Part shown: positions 52,364-60,744 of the stretch, piece by piece
Layout of the letters: each line of letters starts with the position of its first letter
How positions within the stretch are numbered: position 1 is the first letter of the stretch
The notes under the pieces: model-generated
Database searches by the model: none
What the model was told of the DNA's origin: nothing
The model's input: the letters and a program-made list of their open reading frames with translations, nothing else
Assembly: GCA_016744455.1 (NCBI GenBank)
Contig: JADGEI010000005.1
Coordinates: 107,907 to 171,906 of the forward strand
Length of the DNA: 64,000 nucleotides
From: Alcanivoracaceae bacterium
Lineage (GTDB): Bacteria > Pseudomonadota > Gammaproteobacteria > Xanthomonadales > Marinicellaceae
Direction: 5' to 3'
Program-made: the position numbers and the translations under genes

Positions 52364-53464
52364 TTAATTAATATCAGTAGGACGTTCAATGGTTTGAATT
52401 TTTTTTACAAATGCCTTGCCTTGATTAAAGCCAGATATTTCTATTGTTTCACCAGGTTGTGTTCGTGCAATGAGTTCATAATAGTGTTGTTCATCAGTTA
52501 CTACTATATCATTAATATGAGTAATTATATCATTATGTTGTAGGCCAGAATCAAGAGCGGGTGTTTTTTTGAAAGTTGTGTAAACAACGACACCATTTTC
52601 TGGTTTTGAAATACGTGCACGATAAAACAATTGAGGTGTATAAAGATAAACACCAAGCCAGCCACGTAAAACTTTTCCGTTATCCAAAATCTGCTGCATG
52701 ATCAATTTTGTTGCATTCGATGGTATGGCAAAATTAATGCCTTGTGCGCCATTCCGTTTAAAAGTTGCAGTGTTTATTCCAACGACGTTGCCCATCGTGT
52801 TAATTAATGCGCCACCAGAATTACCCTCGTTTATGGCTGCGTCGGTTTGAATGAAGTTTTCTATGGTGCTTACACTTAGTCCACTTCTGCCTTTTGCACT
52901 GACAATACCTAATGAAACGCTTTGACTTAAGCCATAAGGGTTGCCAATGGCTAAAACAATATCGCCAGTTTGAGTGCTATCAGAATCAGCAAAGATGGCC
53001 GGTGTTAAATTAATAGCTTCAATTTTTAAAACGGCAATATCGGTAACGCTGTCTGAACCAATTAAATTTGCTTCAAGTAAACTGTTATCCCATAATGAGA
53101 CAATAATTTTTGTGGCATTTTTTATTACATGAAAATTGGTAACAATATAACCGTCACTTGTCATAACAACACCTGATCCCAAGTATTGCTGGGTAACGGT
53201 TTGTGGTATTAAGGTACTAAAGCCCCTGACATCAGGTTTGCTCCGCATGTTTCTGGAAATTTCTCCATTGGCATAAATACTAACAACCGAAGGAGATATT
53301 TTATGAACAGCATTGGCATAGCTTGTTGTTGTAGGCGGGATAGATAATATATTTTGCTTATTATTGAGTATTTCGGGCTTTATAAAAACAATTAAAAAGC
53401 CTATGGCTAGCCCAACTATGATGGATTGAATGATAAATTTAATAGTTGGGTACAGCTGTTTCAT
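52364..53464 (-). CDS. degS: Membrane-anchored serine protease DegS (HtrA family)
   Basis: DegS senses unfolded outer-membrane proteins and starts the cleavage of anti-sigma factor RseA. The protein has one N-terminal membrane helix (about residues 10-28), a trypsin-like domain with the triad H112 (TNFHVI), D142 (SVTDIAVLK) and S216 (NEGNSGGAL), and a single PDZ domain (about 265-355). One PDZ and an uncleaved anchor distinguish DegS from DegP. Length 366 residues, typical. Its gene is divergent from petABC, with 177 bases between the two start codons. No rseA or rpoE gene lies in this window. Confidence 0.9.
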   Translation of the reverse strand: MKQLYPTIKFIIQSIIVGLAIGFLIVFIKPEILNNKQNILSIPPTTTSYANAVHKISPSVVSIYANGEISRNMRSKPDVRGFSTLIPQTVTQQYLGSGVVMTSDGYIVTNFHVIKNATKIIVSLWDNSLLEANLIGSDSVTDIAVLKIEAINLTPAIFADSDSTQTGDIVLAIGNPYGLSQSVSLGIVSAKGRSGLSVSTIENFIQTDAAINEGNSGGALINTMGNVVGINTATFKRNGAQGINFAIPSNATKLIMQQILDNGKVLRGWLGVYLYTPQLFYRARISKPENGVVVYTTFKKTPALDSGLQHNDIITHINDIVVTDEQHYYELIARTQPGETIEISGFNQGKAFVKKIQTIERPTDIN

Positions 53465-53641
53465 AGAGTAAAAATTATTAGAAAATAAAAATGAATTGTA
53501 CAGGATTAATAAAGAAAATACAGTTTTTAGGAGGCTTTGTATACATTAGCAGTATTGAATACATGTTTAACTGTAAAAATAAAACATTTTAGAGTAAACT
53601 CCCACTGTTAATGAGTATTAAAAAAATAGGAGTGAGTAATA

Positions 53642-54235
53642 ATGACTGATAAAGTCAATGAAAGCCGTAGAAATTTGCTAGTTGGTACCTCAGTTGTAGG
53701 GGTGGTTGGCGCAGTATTTGCAGCGGTTCCTTTTATTAAATCTTGGATGCCGTCAGAGCGAGCCAAGTCAGCAGGTGGGCCTGTTGAAGCCAATATTTCT
53801 AAACTTGAATTAGGTCAAAAAATTCAAGTAATGTGGAGAGGGCAACCCATATTTTTGGTTAAAAGAGATAAAAATCAATTGAATACATTAGAGGGTTTAG
53901 CCTCTAAACTTAAAGACCCTAGTTCTGAAAGTAGTATTCAACCTGAGTTTGCCAAAAACTTACATCGTTCGAAGAAAGAAGAACTGTTGGTTTTAGTTGG
54001 TATTTGTACACATTTAGGATGCTCGCCAAAATTTTATCCTGAAATTGTCCCACAAGCTTTTGATGCAGATTGGAAAAGTGGTTTTTATTGCCCTTGTCAC
54101 AATTCAAAGTTTGATATTTCTGGACGTGTTTTCAGTGGTTCACCTGCGGGAACTAACCTTGTGGTCCCACCTTATGTATTTGTTGATGATGAAAATCTTA
54201 TTATTGGCATGGATAAACTAGAAGGAGAGGCATAA
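53642..54235 (+). CDS. petA: Cytochrome bc1 complex Rieske iron-sulfur subunit
   Basis: This subunit carries the [2Fe-2S] cluster that takes the first electron from ubiquinol. The ligands are C122 and H124 in CTHLGC and C150-H153 in CPCH, and the two remaining cysteines (C127, C152) make the disulfide. GSPAG and the proline loop near the end are also present. The N-terminus has a twin-arginine-like signal-anchor SRRNLL followed by a helix, as usual for Tat-exported Rieske proteins. TAGGAGTGA lies upstream. Its stop overlaps the petB start by one base (TAATG). Confidence 0.95.
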   Translation: MTDKVNESRRNLLVGTSVVGVVGAVFAAVPFIKSWMPSERAKSAGGPVEANISKLELGQKIQVMWRGQPIFLVKRDKNQLNTLEGLASKLKDPSSESSIQPEFAKNLHRSKKEELLVLVGICTHLGCSPKFYPEIVPQAFDADWKSGFYCPCHNSKFDISGRVFSGSPAGTNLVVPPYVFVDDENLIIGMDKLEGEA

Positions 54236-55470
54236 TGGCTAATACAAGAGAAGTTAAAACGACAGGTTTTATGGGTTGGATAGATAAGCGTTTACCTGTT
54301 ACTCAAATGTGGGAAGATCATTTGTCCAAATATTATGCGCCAAATAATTTCAATTTTTGGTACTTTTTTGGCTCACTTGCCATGTTGGTGTTGGTTAATC
54401 AACTGTTAACTGGTATTTGGTTGACTATGCATTATAAATCTGATGCAGCCCAAGCTTTTGGAGTTGTTGAATACATTATGCGTGACGTGCCTTGGGGTTG
54501 GTTGATTAGGTACTTACACACTACTGGTGCATCAGCTTTCTTTATTGTTGTATATTTACATATGTATCGTGGCTTAATGTACGGGTCTTATAAAAAGCCA
54601 AGAGAACTCATTTGGGTCTTTGGTATGTTGATTTATGTTGCACTCATGGCAGAAGCTTTCATGGGTTACGTACTACCTTGGGGTAATATGTCTTATTGGG
54701 GTGCTAAAGTAATCACTCAACTATTTGGCGTAATTCCAGTTATTGGCGATACCTTGTTAGAGTGGATTCGTGGTGATTATGTGGTCTCTGATGCGACTTT
54801 GAATCGCTTCTTTGCTTTACATGTTGTTGCTGTACCACTTGTATTATTGGTGTTGGTATTAATGCATATTGCTGCTTTACATCAAGTGGGCTCAAATAAT
54901 CCAGATGGCATCGAAATAAAAGAAAATAAAGATGAAAATGGCATCCCCAAAGACGGCATTCCATTCCACCCTTATTATTCGGTTAAAGATATCTTTGGTG
55001 TTGCTGTATTCTTACTTATATTTTTAGGAGTAGTTTTTCTCAATCCACAATTCGGCGGATTGTTTTTAGAGCATGATAATTATACTATTGCCAATCCAGG
55101 TGTAACACCTGAGCACATTAAACCGGTTTGGTATTTTACTCCGTTCTACGCAATGCTTAAAGCTGTTCCAGATCCATTGGGTGGAATGATTTTGATGTTT
55201 GGAGCAATTATAATGTTATTTACGTTACCATGGGTTGATAGAAGTGAAGTTAAATCTATTCGTTACCGTTTGTTGCCATTCAAACTTGCACTTGCTGCAT
55301 TTGTAATTTCATTTTTGGTATTAGGTTGGCTAGGTATGCAATCAGGGAGTACGGTGCAAAAGTATATGGCAATAGTTTGTACTGCAGTTTATTTTTTATA
55401 TTTCCCATTCTTGTTCTTCTATACAAAGAATGAAAAACATAAGCCAATACCAAAGAGGTTGACACACTAA
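54235..55470 (+). CDS. petB: Cytochrome b subunit of the bc1 complex
   Basis: This is the membrane core of complex III that holds two b hemes and both quinone sites. Eight membrane helices are visible over 411 residues. Heme and quinone motifs include IRYLHTTGASAFF and YVLPWGNMSYWGA in the first half, FFALHVVAVPLVLL with its heme histidines, and the quinol-site PVWYFTPFYA (the usual PEW is PVW). Length is typical for bacterial cytochrome b. It is joined to petA and petC by one-base TAATG overlaps. The PVW variant in the ef loop is a small departure from the classical PEWY. Confidence 0.95.
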   Translation: MANTREVKTTGFMGWIDKRLPVTQMWEDHLSKYYAPNNFNFWYFFGSLAMLVLVNQLLTGIWLTMHYKSDAAQAFGVVEYIMRDVPWGWLIRYLHTTGASAFFIVVYLHMYRGLMYGSYKKPRELIWVFGMLIYVALMAEAFMGYVLPWGNMSYWGAKVITQLFGVIPVIGDTLLEWIRGDYVVSDATLNRFFALHVVAVPLVLLVLVLMHIAALHQVGSNNPDGIEIKENKDENGIPKDGIPFHPYYSVKDIFGVAVFLLIFLGVVFLNPQFGGLFLEHDNYTIANPGVTPEHIKPVWYFTPFYAMLKAVPDPLGGMILMFGAIIMLFTLPWVDRSEVKSIRYRLLPFKLALAAFVISFLVLGWLGMQSGSTVQKYMAIVCTAVYFLYFPFLFFYTKNEKHKPIPKRLTH

Positions 55471-56207
55471 TGAAAAATTTAATTAAAATATTAATCTTAT
55501 TGGTTTCATCTCAGGTTTTGGCATCAGGCGAAGGGGCTCATTTAGAAAAAGCTGAAACTAATATCCGTTCTAAGGAATCATTACGAAACGGCGCTAAGAA
55601 TTATATGAACTATTGTTCAGGTTGCCACTCTTTACAGTACCAACGTTATAAACGCATGGCAGAAGACTTAGGTTTGTCAAAGGAAGAAGTTGAGCAAAAT
55701 CTTATCTTTACGGGTGCTAAGTATACCGATCATATGACAATGAATATGTCATCAGAAGATTCTGAAGTATGGTTTGGTAAGGCACCACCAGATCTTAGTG
55801 TGATTGCACGAGCACGCGGTAATGACTGGTTGTTTTCATATTTGAAAGGGTTCTATAAAGATCCAAGTAGGCCATCAGGTTGGAACAATACTGTATTTAA
55901 AAATGCTTCAATGCCGAATGTATTTTGGAAACAACAAGGAATTCAAGAAGCTCATTTTGATGAACATAAACTTGACAGTGGTGTTGTCACTCATACTTTC
56001 GACAAGTTTAGTAAATTGACTGATGGTACCATGTCAGATGAGGAATTTGATCATACTGTACGTGATATTGTTAATTTTTTAGATTACACATCGGAACCCG
56101 CTAAGCTTATCCGATTAGCCTATGCACCTTGGGTATTACTATTCATGGTGTTGTTGGTGTTAATGACATTTTTATTGAAAAAAGAATTCTTTAAAGATAT
56201 TCATTAA
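55470..56207 (+). CDS. petC: Cytochrome c1 subunit of the bc1 complex
   Basis: Cytochrome c1 passes electrons from the Rieske protein to a soluble cytochrome c. It has a signal peptide (residues 1-19), the c-type heme motif C49-S-G-C52-H53 followed by SLQY, an axial methionine probably in NASMPNVFW, and one C-terminal membrane helix (about 213-235) that anchors it facing the periplasm. The 245 residues are normal. It closes the petABC operon; a strong terminator lies 23 bases behind the stop. Confidence 0.95.
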   Translation: MKNLIKILILLVSSQVLASGEGAHLEKAETNIRSKESLRNGAKNYMNYCSGCHSLQYQRYKRMAEDLGLSKEEVEQNLIFTGAKYTDHMTMNMSSEDSEVWFGKAPPDLSVIARARGNDWLFSYLKGFYKDPSRPSGWNNTVFKNASMPNVFWKQQGIQEAHFDEHKLDSGVVTHTFDKFSKLTDGTMSDEEFDHTVRDIVNFLDYTSEPAKLIRLAYAPWVLLFMVLLVLMTFLLKKEFFKDIH

Positions 56208-56229
56208 ATATCAGTAAGTTACAACTTTA

Positions 56230-56271
56230 AAATAGCAACTTGCTCATGAGGTTAAGTTGCTATTTTTTTTT
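56230..56271 (+). terminator. Intrinsic terminator after petABC
   Basis: A perfect twelve-base stem (56230-56241 with 56254-56265) and a 12-base loop run into nine T residues. It separates petABC from sspAB. Confidence 0.95.
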
Positions 56272-56337
56272 GAAAATCGTATAATGCTGCGCTTTGTCTA
56301 ATTTTGGCATGCAATTTTATTTTAAAGGAGATTTATT

Positions 56338-56973
56338 TTGATTATACCAGCTAGAGGCCGTTCAGTTATCTCAATCTATTCTGTATCAGATTCCTATGAC
56401 AGTCATAGAATCAGGTTCTTGTTAAAAACTAAAAATATCAGTAGTATTGATGTGATTGAAGTAGACCCCCTTAATCCTCCTGAAGATTTAATCCATATCA
56501 ATCCCTATTTAAGTACACCAACAGTAGTTGATAGAGATTTGGCACTTTATGGAACGACAGTTATTACTGAATACCTTGATGAAAGGTATCCACATCCGCC
56601 GTTAATGCCACCAGATCCTGTAACGAGAGCTAAGTTACGTTTATATACTTACCGTATGGAAAAAGATTGGTTAAAGTATATCCCTATCCTTGAAGGCAGT
56701 GATCAAGAAAAGAAAAAACAAGCACGAACAGAAGTTTTTGAAAAATTATCATCATCTGTAGAATTATTTTCAGAAACAAAGTTTTTCTTAAGTGATGATA
56801 TGACATTGGTTGATACTTGTTTAGCACCATTTTTATGGCGTTTAGAGCATTATGGAATTGATTGGGAAGAATTGCCAAAGCCTATCAGGACATACGCACA
56901 TATGATTTTTAGAAAAGAAGCATTTAAACAAAGTGTTTCAGAGCAAGAACGTGAAATGCGTTTTGACTTTTAA
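56338..56973 (+). CDS. sspA: Stringent starvation protein A
   Basis: SspA is a glutathione-transferase-fold protein that binds RNA polymerase and aids survival in stationary phase and acid. The start is TTG at 56338, chosen because AAGGAG ends 7 bases upstream and no ATG fits. The N-terminal thioredoxin-like domain (SVISIYSVSDSYDSHRIRFLL) lacks the catalytic residues of real transferases, and LIHINPYLSTPTVVDRDLALYGTTVITEYLDERYP is the standard SspA pattern. The helical C-terminal domain follows. 211 residues. It lies directly before sspB and behind petABC, the common gammaproteobacterial order. Confidence 0.95.
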   Translation: MIIPARGRSVISIYSVSDSYDSHRIRFLLKTKNISSIDVIEVDPLNPPEDLIHINPYLSTPTVVDRDLALYGTTVITEYLDERYPHPPLMPPDPVTRAKLRLYTYRMEKDWLKYIPILEGSDQEKKKQARTEVFEKLSSSVELFSETKFFLSDDMTLVDTCLAPFLWRLEHYGIDWEELPKPIRTYAHMIFRKEAFKQSVSEQEREMRFDF

Positions 56974-56990
56974 AGGTAGATACTAACTTT

Positions 56991-57410
56991 ATGAACTCAT
57001 CAAAGCCCTATATTATCCGTGCGCTTCATGAATGGATAAGTGATAATAATTGCACACCACTGGTTTTGGTGAGTGCTCAACATCCGGATGTGCAAATTCC
57101 AGCTGGTATTGAAGAAGATGGAAAAGTTGTTTTAAATGTATCTTATGGAGCAACTAAGAATTTAGAACTGGCGGATGAAGGCATATTATTTGATGCACGA
57201 TTTTCAGGTGTGAGCCAAAATTTGTTTATCCCAATAGAAAGTGTTATGGCTATCTATGCACGTGAAAATGGGCAAGGCATGATGTTTGGGGAAAATGATA
57301 AGGAGGATGAACAACCAACAAATCCCCCTAAAGGCAGTAAACCAGTACCTACAAACAAAAAAGAAAATAAAAAATCAGCTGACAAAAGTTTTTTAAAAGT
57401 TGTAAAATAG
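56991..57410 (+). CDS. sspB: ClpXP protease specificity-enhancing factor SspB
   Basis: SspB delivers ssrA-tagged proteins to ClpXP. The folded N-terminal part (KPYIIRALHEWISDNNCTP, the NLELADEGILFDARFSG block, IPIESVMAIYARENGQGM) matches the family. Then comes a long flexible linker rich in lysine, proline and asparagine, and the short ClpX-binding end SFLKVVK. Length 139 residues. It follows sspA by 17 bases and precedes a small membrane-protein gene by 4, so the three are probably one unit. Confidence 0.95.
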   Translation: MNSSKPYIIRALHEWISDNNCTPLVLVSAQHPDVQIPAGIEEDGKVVLNVSYGATKNLELADEGILFDARFSGVSQNLFIPIESVMAIYARENGQGMMFGENDKEDEQPTNPPKGSKPVPTNKKENKKSADKSFLKVVK

Positions 57411-57414
57411 CTGC

Positions 57415-57723
57415 ATGAGCAGCAAAAAATACAACAGTTTTAAAGAGTTTTACCCTTTCTATTTAGCTGAACACAGCAATAAAATTTGCCGTTTATTACA
57501 TGTGGTCGGTTCATCACTTGTCATTCTTGTGTTAATTTCCTCTTTAGTTACTCAATCCTATCTTATGCTATTGAGTTTACCAATCATTGGTTATGGGTTT
57601 GCCTGGGTTGGTCACTATTTTTTTGAAAAAAATATACCAGCAACATTCACCTACCCACTTTATAGTTTTATTGGTGACTGGGTAATGTGGTGGCAATTTT
57701 TCACGGGAAAATTAAATAAGTAG
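57415..57723 (+). CDS. Mpo1/DUF962-like membrane protein
   Basis: This 102-residue protein has the Mpo1-like pattern: FYLAEHSNKICRLLHVVGS, two membrane helices, then GHYFFEKNIPATFTYPLYSFIGDW. The conserved histidines (EHSN, LLHVVG, VGHYFFE) are the iron ligands in yeast Mpo1, a dioxygenase that breaks down 2-hydroxy fatty acids. Bacterial relatives are widespread and untested. It is transcribed with sspAB and converges on the exosortase gene. No terminator with a clear T tract is visible between them. Confidence 0.75.
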   Translation: MSSKKYNSFKEFYPFYLAEHSNKICRLLHVVGSSLVILVLISSLVTQSYLMLLSLPIIGYGFAWVGHYFFEKNIPATFTYPLYSFIGDWVMWWQFFTGKLNK

Positions 57724-57827
57724 GGGAATCTCAACTCTCTAATATCAAATTGTTTTATGGAAAAAGATACAATTAACCTGTGAAAATTTTCTATTTTCTT
57801 TTAGTAGTTGCACAGAAATAGTATTAC

Positions 57828-58337
57828 CTATTCCGCTTTTACGGTATCATCATCGATACCATTTTTAGGTAAATAACGTAACCATATTAACCATACGATT
57901 AACGCATCAATAATGATAAGCGCCTGCCATAAATAAAGGTGAAACCATTCAAACCATGTTCTGTCCCATTGCAATAAGTAGAAAAGTGAAATAATTCTTA
58001 CAAGGTTTAATAATTGAATGGCAAAAAATCCTGCAACAAACCCATAAAGTTTATGCTTAAAACTTGAAGGAAAAGCAAAAATAGCGGCAAACAATACGAT
58101 GACAGCTTCAACACCATTACAACCCGCCGCTATTTTAACGGCTGATCCGGTGCTACTACTACGAATTACATCGGCTTGTGACACAACATCACCATCAAAA
58201 AAGTGCATTATCATAGCACTGATACTAGCCAGCACCCCAGTAAAAGGGAGAATAATAGCTTGGCGAATTGGCTCATATAACTCCAATGCAAACAAGGTAA
58301 CAACTATAAGGATAAAAAGTAGTGTAAAACGAGCCAT
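57828..58337 (-). CDS. xrtH: Exosortase H (IPTLxxWG-CTERM-specific)
   Basis: Exosortases are membrane transpeptidase-like enzymes that process C-terminal sorting tails. This 169-residue form fits exosortase H: helices throughout, with the catalytic cysteine C73 in GCNGVEA, arginine R114 in LLNLVRIISLF and histidine H133 in FHLYLWQ. The ATG at 58337 is preferred to a TTG at 58367. The gene stands alone. The only IPTL-like tail I see in this window is on the DUF11 protein at 26.7 kb, and it is diverged. More substrates probably lie elsewhere in the genome. Confidence 0.85.
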   Translation of the reverse strand: MARFTLLFILIVVTLFALELYEPIRQAIILPFTGVLASISAMIMHFFDGDVVSQADVIRSSSTGSAVKIAAGCNGVEAVIVLFAAIFAFPSSFKHKLYGFVAGFFAIQLLNLVRIISLFYLLQWDRTWFEWFHLYLWQALIIIDALIVWLIWLRYLPKNGIDDDTVKAE

Positions 58338-58764
58338 ATTAAAATGTAATAGTTCAAAAGGACACAATATTTTATAGAAGGTTAGGTGACATAACTAGTA
58401 TGTGGGGTAAAAATTTGATTAAATTCAGTGTTTTTATCTTATTAGTTGAAGGTTGTTTGTCTCTTGAAAGTATTTTATTGAAATAAAAAATCTTGTGAAT
58501 TTGTTAAGATTTCATTAGATTTAGTTCTAAATTAAGGGCTTAACATAATTTTTAATCTATTTTAACGAAACCATAACAGTAATGTTAGTAGAATGGGAAC
58601 CAAGTTAAGTTAGATACAGGTGCTTACCTTATTAGGGGATTACGAAACAAATTTATAGCATCTACTTTAGCCCAAAATTAGCATTAGCTGATTTTGGGTT
58701 TTTTTTTAATACAAAAGAGTATTGCTGCATATATAGGTGCAATACAATCAAACATGGAGAATGA
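58338..58764. other. Intergenic region with an unexplained plus-strand terminator
   Basis: These 427 bases have no protein gene on either strand. The left half is AT-rich and probably holds the exosortase promoter. The right half may encode a small RNA or a long leader of the two-component operon: weak TTAACA at 58540-58545, small hairpins TAACA-GTAA-TGTTA and AGGT-GCTT-ACCT, and a strong terminator at 58669-58707. Confidence 0.6.
58669..58707 (+). terminator. Intrinsic terminator with no gene in front of it
   Basis: A stem of eight perfect pairs, extendable to ten (58669-58678 with 58691-58700), is followed by nine T residues. No plus-strand gene precedes it for over 900 bases, and the response regulator starts 58 bases later. 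It is either an attenuator of that operon or the end of a small RNA. Confidence 0.8.
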
Positions 58765-59451
58765 ATGAAAATTCTAGTAATCGAAGATAATACTGATATT
58801 GCTGCTAACATTGTAGATTATTTTGAAGATAAAGGGCATATCGTTGACTATGCTGCAGATGGAATTACGGGGTTACATTTTGCAGTAACAAATGACTTTG
58901 ATGTTATTGTTTTAGATTTAATGCTGCCAGGCATGGACGGATTAGATGTCTGTAAAAAGCTCCGAAAAGAAGCAGAAAAACATACACCAGTTTTAATGCT
59001 AACTGCTCGTGATAGTTTAGAGCAAAAACTGCAGGGATTTGAGTATGGTGCTGATGATTACATGGTTAAACCATTTGCATTACAAGAGCTTGAGGCGAGA
59101 ATAACTGTGTTATCTAATCGCCGTAGTAACAATACAGAAAAAGTACTCAAAGTGGCTGATCTGGAGTTTGATACCAATACCTTAACCGTTAAAAGAGCTG
59201 GAAAATCGTTAGATATGAATCCAACAGGGTTAAAGTTGCTTAAAAGATTAATGCAAGCTTCACCATGGGTTGTACCAAGGCATGAACTAGAATTAAAAGT
59301 TTGGGGTGAAGAAATGCCAGATAGCGATTCATTAAGAGTGCATATTCATGGCTTAAGAACTATAATCGATAAACCGTTTGAAAAAAAATTAATTCATACC
59401 AGGCATGGTATTGGTTATCGAATAGCAGATTTGGATGAAGTTTCGGAATAA
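58765..59451 (+). CDS. OmpR/PhoB-family response regulator
   Basis: The receiver domain has the acidic pair in VIEDN, the phosphorylated aspartate D51 in VLDLMLPGMDG, the threonine in MLTAR and the lysine K102 in MVKPF. The C-terminal winged helix (about residues 128-222) ends in the family pattern LRVHIHGLRTIIDKPF and HGIGYRI. GGAGAATGA surrounds the start. The partner kinase overlaps its last 17 bases. The cell-wall carboxypeptidase gene right behind the pair could be a target, but that is only context. Confidence 0.95.
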   Translation: MKILVIEDNTDIAANIVDYFEDKGHIVDYAADGITGLHFAVTNDFDVIVLDLMLPGMDGLDVCKKLRKEAEKHTPVLMLTARDSLEQKLQGFEYGADDYMVKPFALQELEARITVLSNRRSNNTEKVLKVADLEFDTNTLTVKRAGKSLDMNPTGLKLLKRLMQASPWVVPRHELELKVWGEEMPDSDSLRVHIHGLRTIIDKPFEKKLIHTRHGIGYRIADLDEVSE

Positions 59452-60724
59452 ATTAAAATATAGAATAATCGTTGCATTTTTAGCACTGAGCGCACTTCTT
59501 GGTGCTTTGTTTGCTGTTACGGCTTTAACTATCCGTGAGCATCTAAGTACCAATTTAATTGGCGAATCCATAAAGAGCAATCTTGACGAATACATGGAAA
59601 AATTCTCAAAGGACCCAAAAGGTACTCAGGGAGAACCTATAGCCTCAAATATTTCAGCAACCTTAACTACGCCTGAAAAATTACCTTTATCATTACCGGT
59701 AAGCTATGGTGATTTACCTGATGGAATTCATGATTTAGTTGAAGGTGGTAAGCAATTGAAGGTTGCTGTAAATAAACGCCATATTATTGAAGGCCAAGAA
59801 GTATGGGGTTTTGTGATTTTCGATGTAAGCACCCCAGAAAATGAAAGTAAACTGGTTTACTCCGCATTGGCAGGTGTCTTCCTATTGTTTTCAATAATTG
59901 CTTATTTTTTAGCCATTTATGCCTCAAAAAAAATACTTAAACCCTTGAGAAGTTTGTCTTCGATGGTAATACATCAAGGTAATAAGCCAAAACATTTGGC
60001 GGTGAATTTTGCCGATGATGAAGTAGGACAATTGGCTCAAGCACTTGATGATTACTCAGATAGATTGGCAAATATTGTCAATCGAGATAAGGAGTTTAAT
60101 GCGGATGTGAGTCACGAGTTAAGGACTCCTTTAGCTGTTATAGCCAGTACAACAGAGCTTATCTTGGGGCAGCCAGATATTAGTAATAAAATAAAATTAA
60201 GATTAGCTAGAATTGAACGTGCAGTTAAGCAGTCTACTGAATTAACAGAAACGTTATTGTTGCTTGCAAGAGAAGAACAAAAATCAGATAAAGATTTACA
60301 AAGAACTCAAGTAGGGAATTTAATCACAAGCATCATGGAAAATTTTTCAGCTACAATAAAATTAAAAAAACTCAACGTTGAGGTAATAGAGGATGATTGG
60401 CTACAAGTAAAAGCACCTGCAGCTGTAGTTTCTGTTGCATTGAGCAATTTAATTGGCAACGCTATTAAATATACACCAACAGGGACAATTAAGATAATAT
60501 TGAAATCGGATAGGGTTTTAGTTATTGACCAGGGAACCGGCGTCAGTGAAGAAGAGCTACCAAAATTATTTGACAGGCATTATCGAGGTGATTCAGTAAC
60601 AGTAAAAGGCTCAGGATTGGGTTTGGCTATAGTCAAACGCCTATGTGAACTGTATAATTGGAGCGTTTCAATTCATAAGAATAACAACACCGGCTTAACA
60701 GCAGAATTGGTGTTTATCAATTAA
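59435..60724 (+). CDS. Sensor histidine kinase
   Basis: This is an inner-membrane kinase with helices at about residues 12-32 and 142-163 and a periplasmic sensor of about 110 residues between them (GDLPDGIHDLVEGGKQL, then VWGFVIFDVS). A HAMP-like segment follows. The phosphorylated histidine is H227 in FNADVSHELRTPLAVI. The ATP-binding domain has the N box (LSNLIGNAIKYTP), VIDQGTGV and GSGLGLAIV. The start lies within the response-regulator gene, so the two are translated together. The signal is unknown. Confidence 0.95.
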   Translation: MKFRNKLKYRIIVAFLALSALLGALFAVTALTIREHLSTNLIGESIKSNLDEYMEKFSKDPKGTQGEPIASNISATLTTPEKLPLSLPVSYGDLPDGIHDLVEGGKQLKVAVNKRHIIEGQEVWGFVIFDVSTPENESKLVYSALAGVFLLFSIIAYFLAIYASKKILKPLRSLSSMVIHQGNKPKHLAVNFADDEVGQLAQALDDYSDRLANIVNRDKEFNADVSHELRTPLAVIASTTELILGQPDISNKIKLRLARIERAVKQSTELTETLLLLAREEQKSDKDLQRTQVGNLITSIMENFSATIKLKKLNVEVIEDDWLQVKAPAAVVSVALSNLIGNAIKYTPTGTIKIILKSDRVLVIDQGTGVSEEELPKLFDRHYRGDSVTVKGSGLGLAIVKRLCELYNWSVSIHKNNNTGLTAELVFIN

Positions 60725-60744
60725 AATATAAAAAATCAAAAAAC

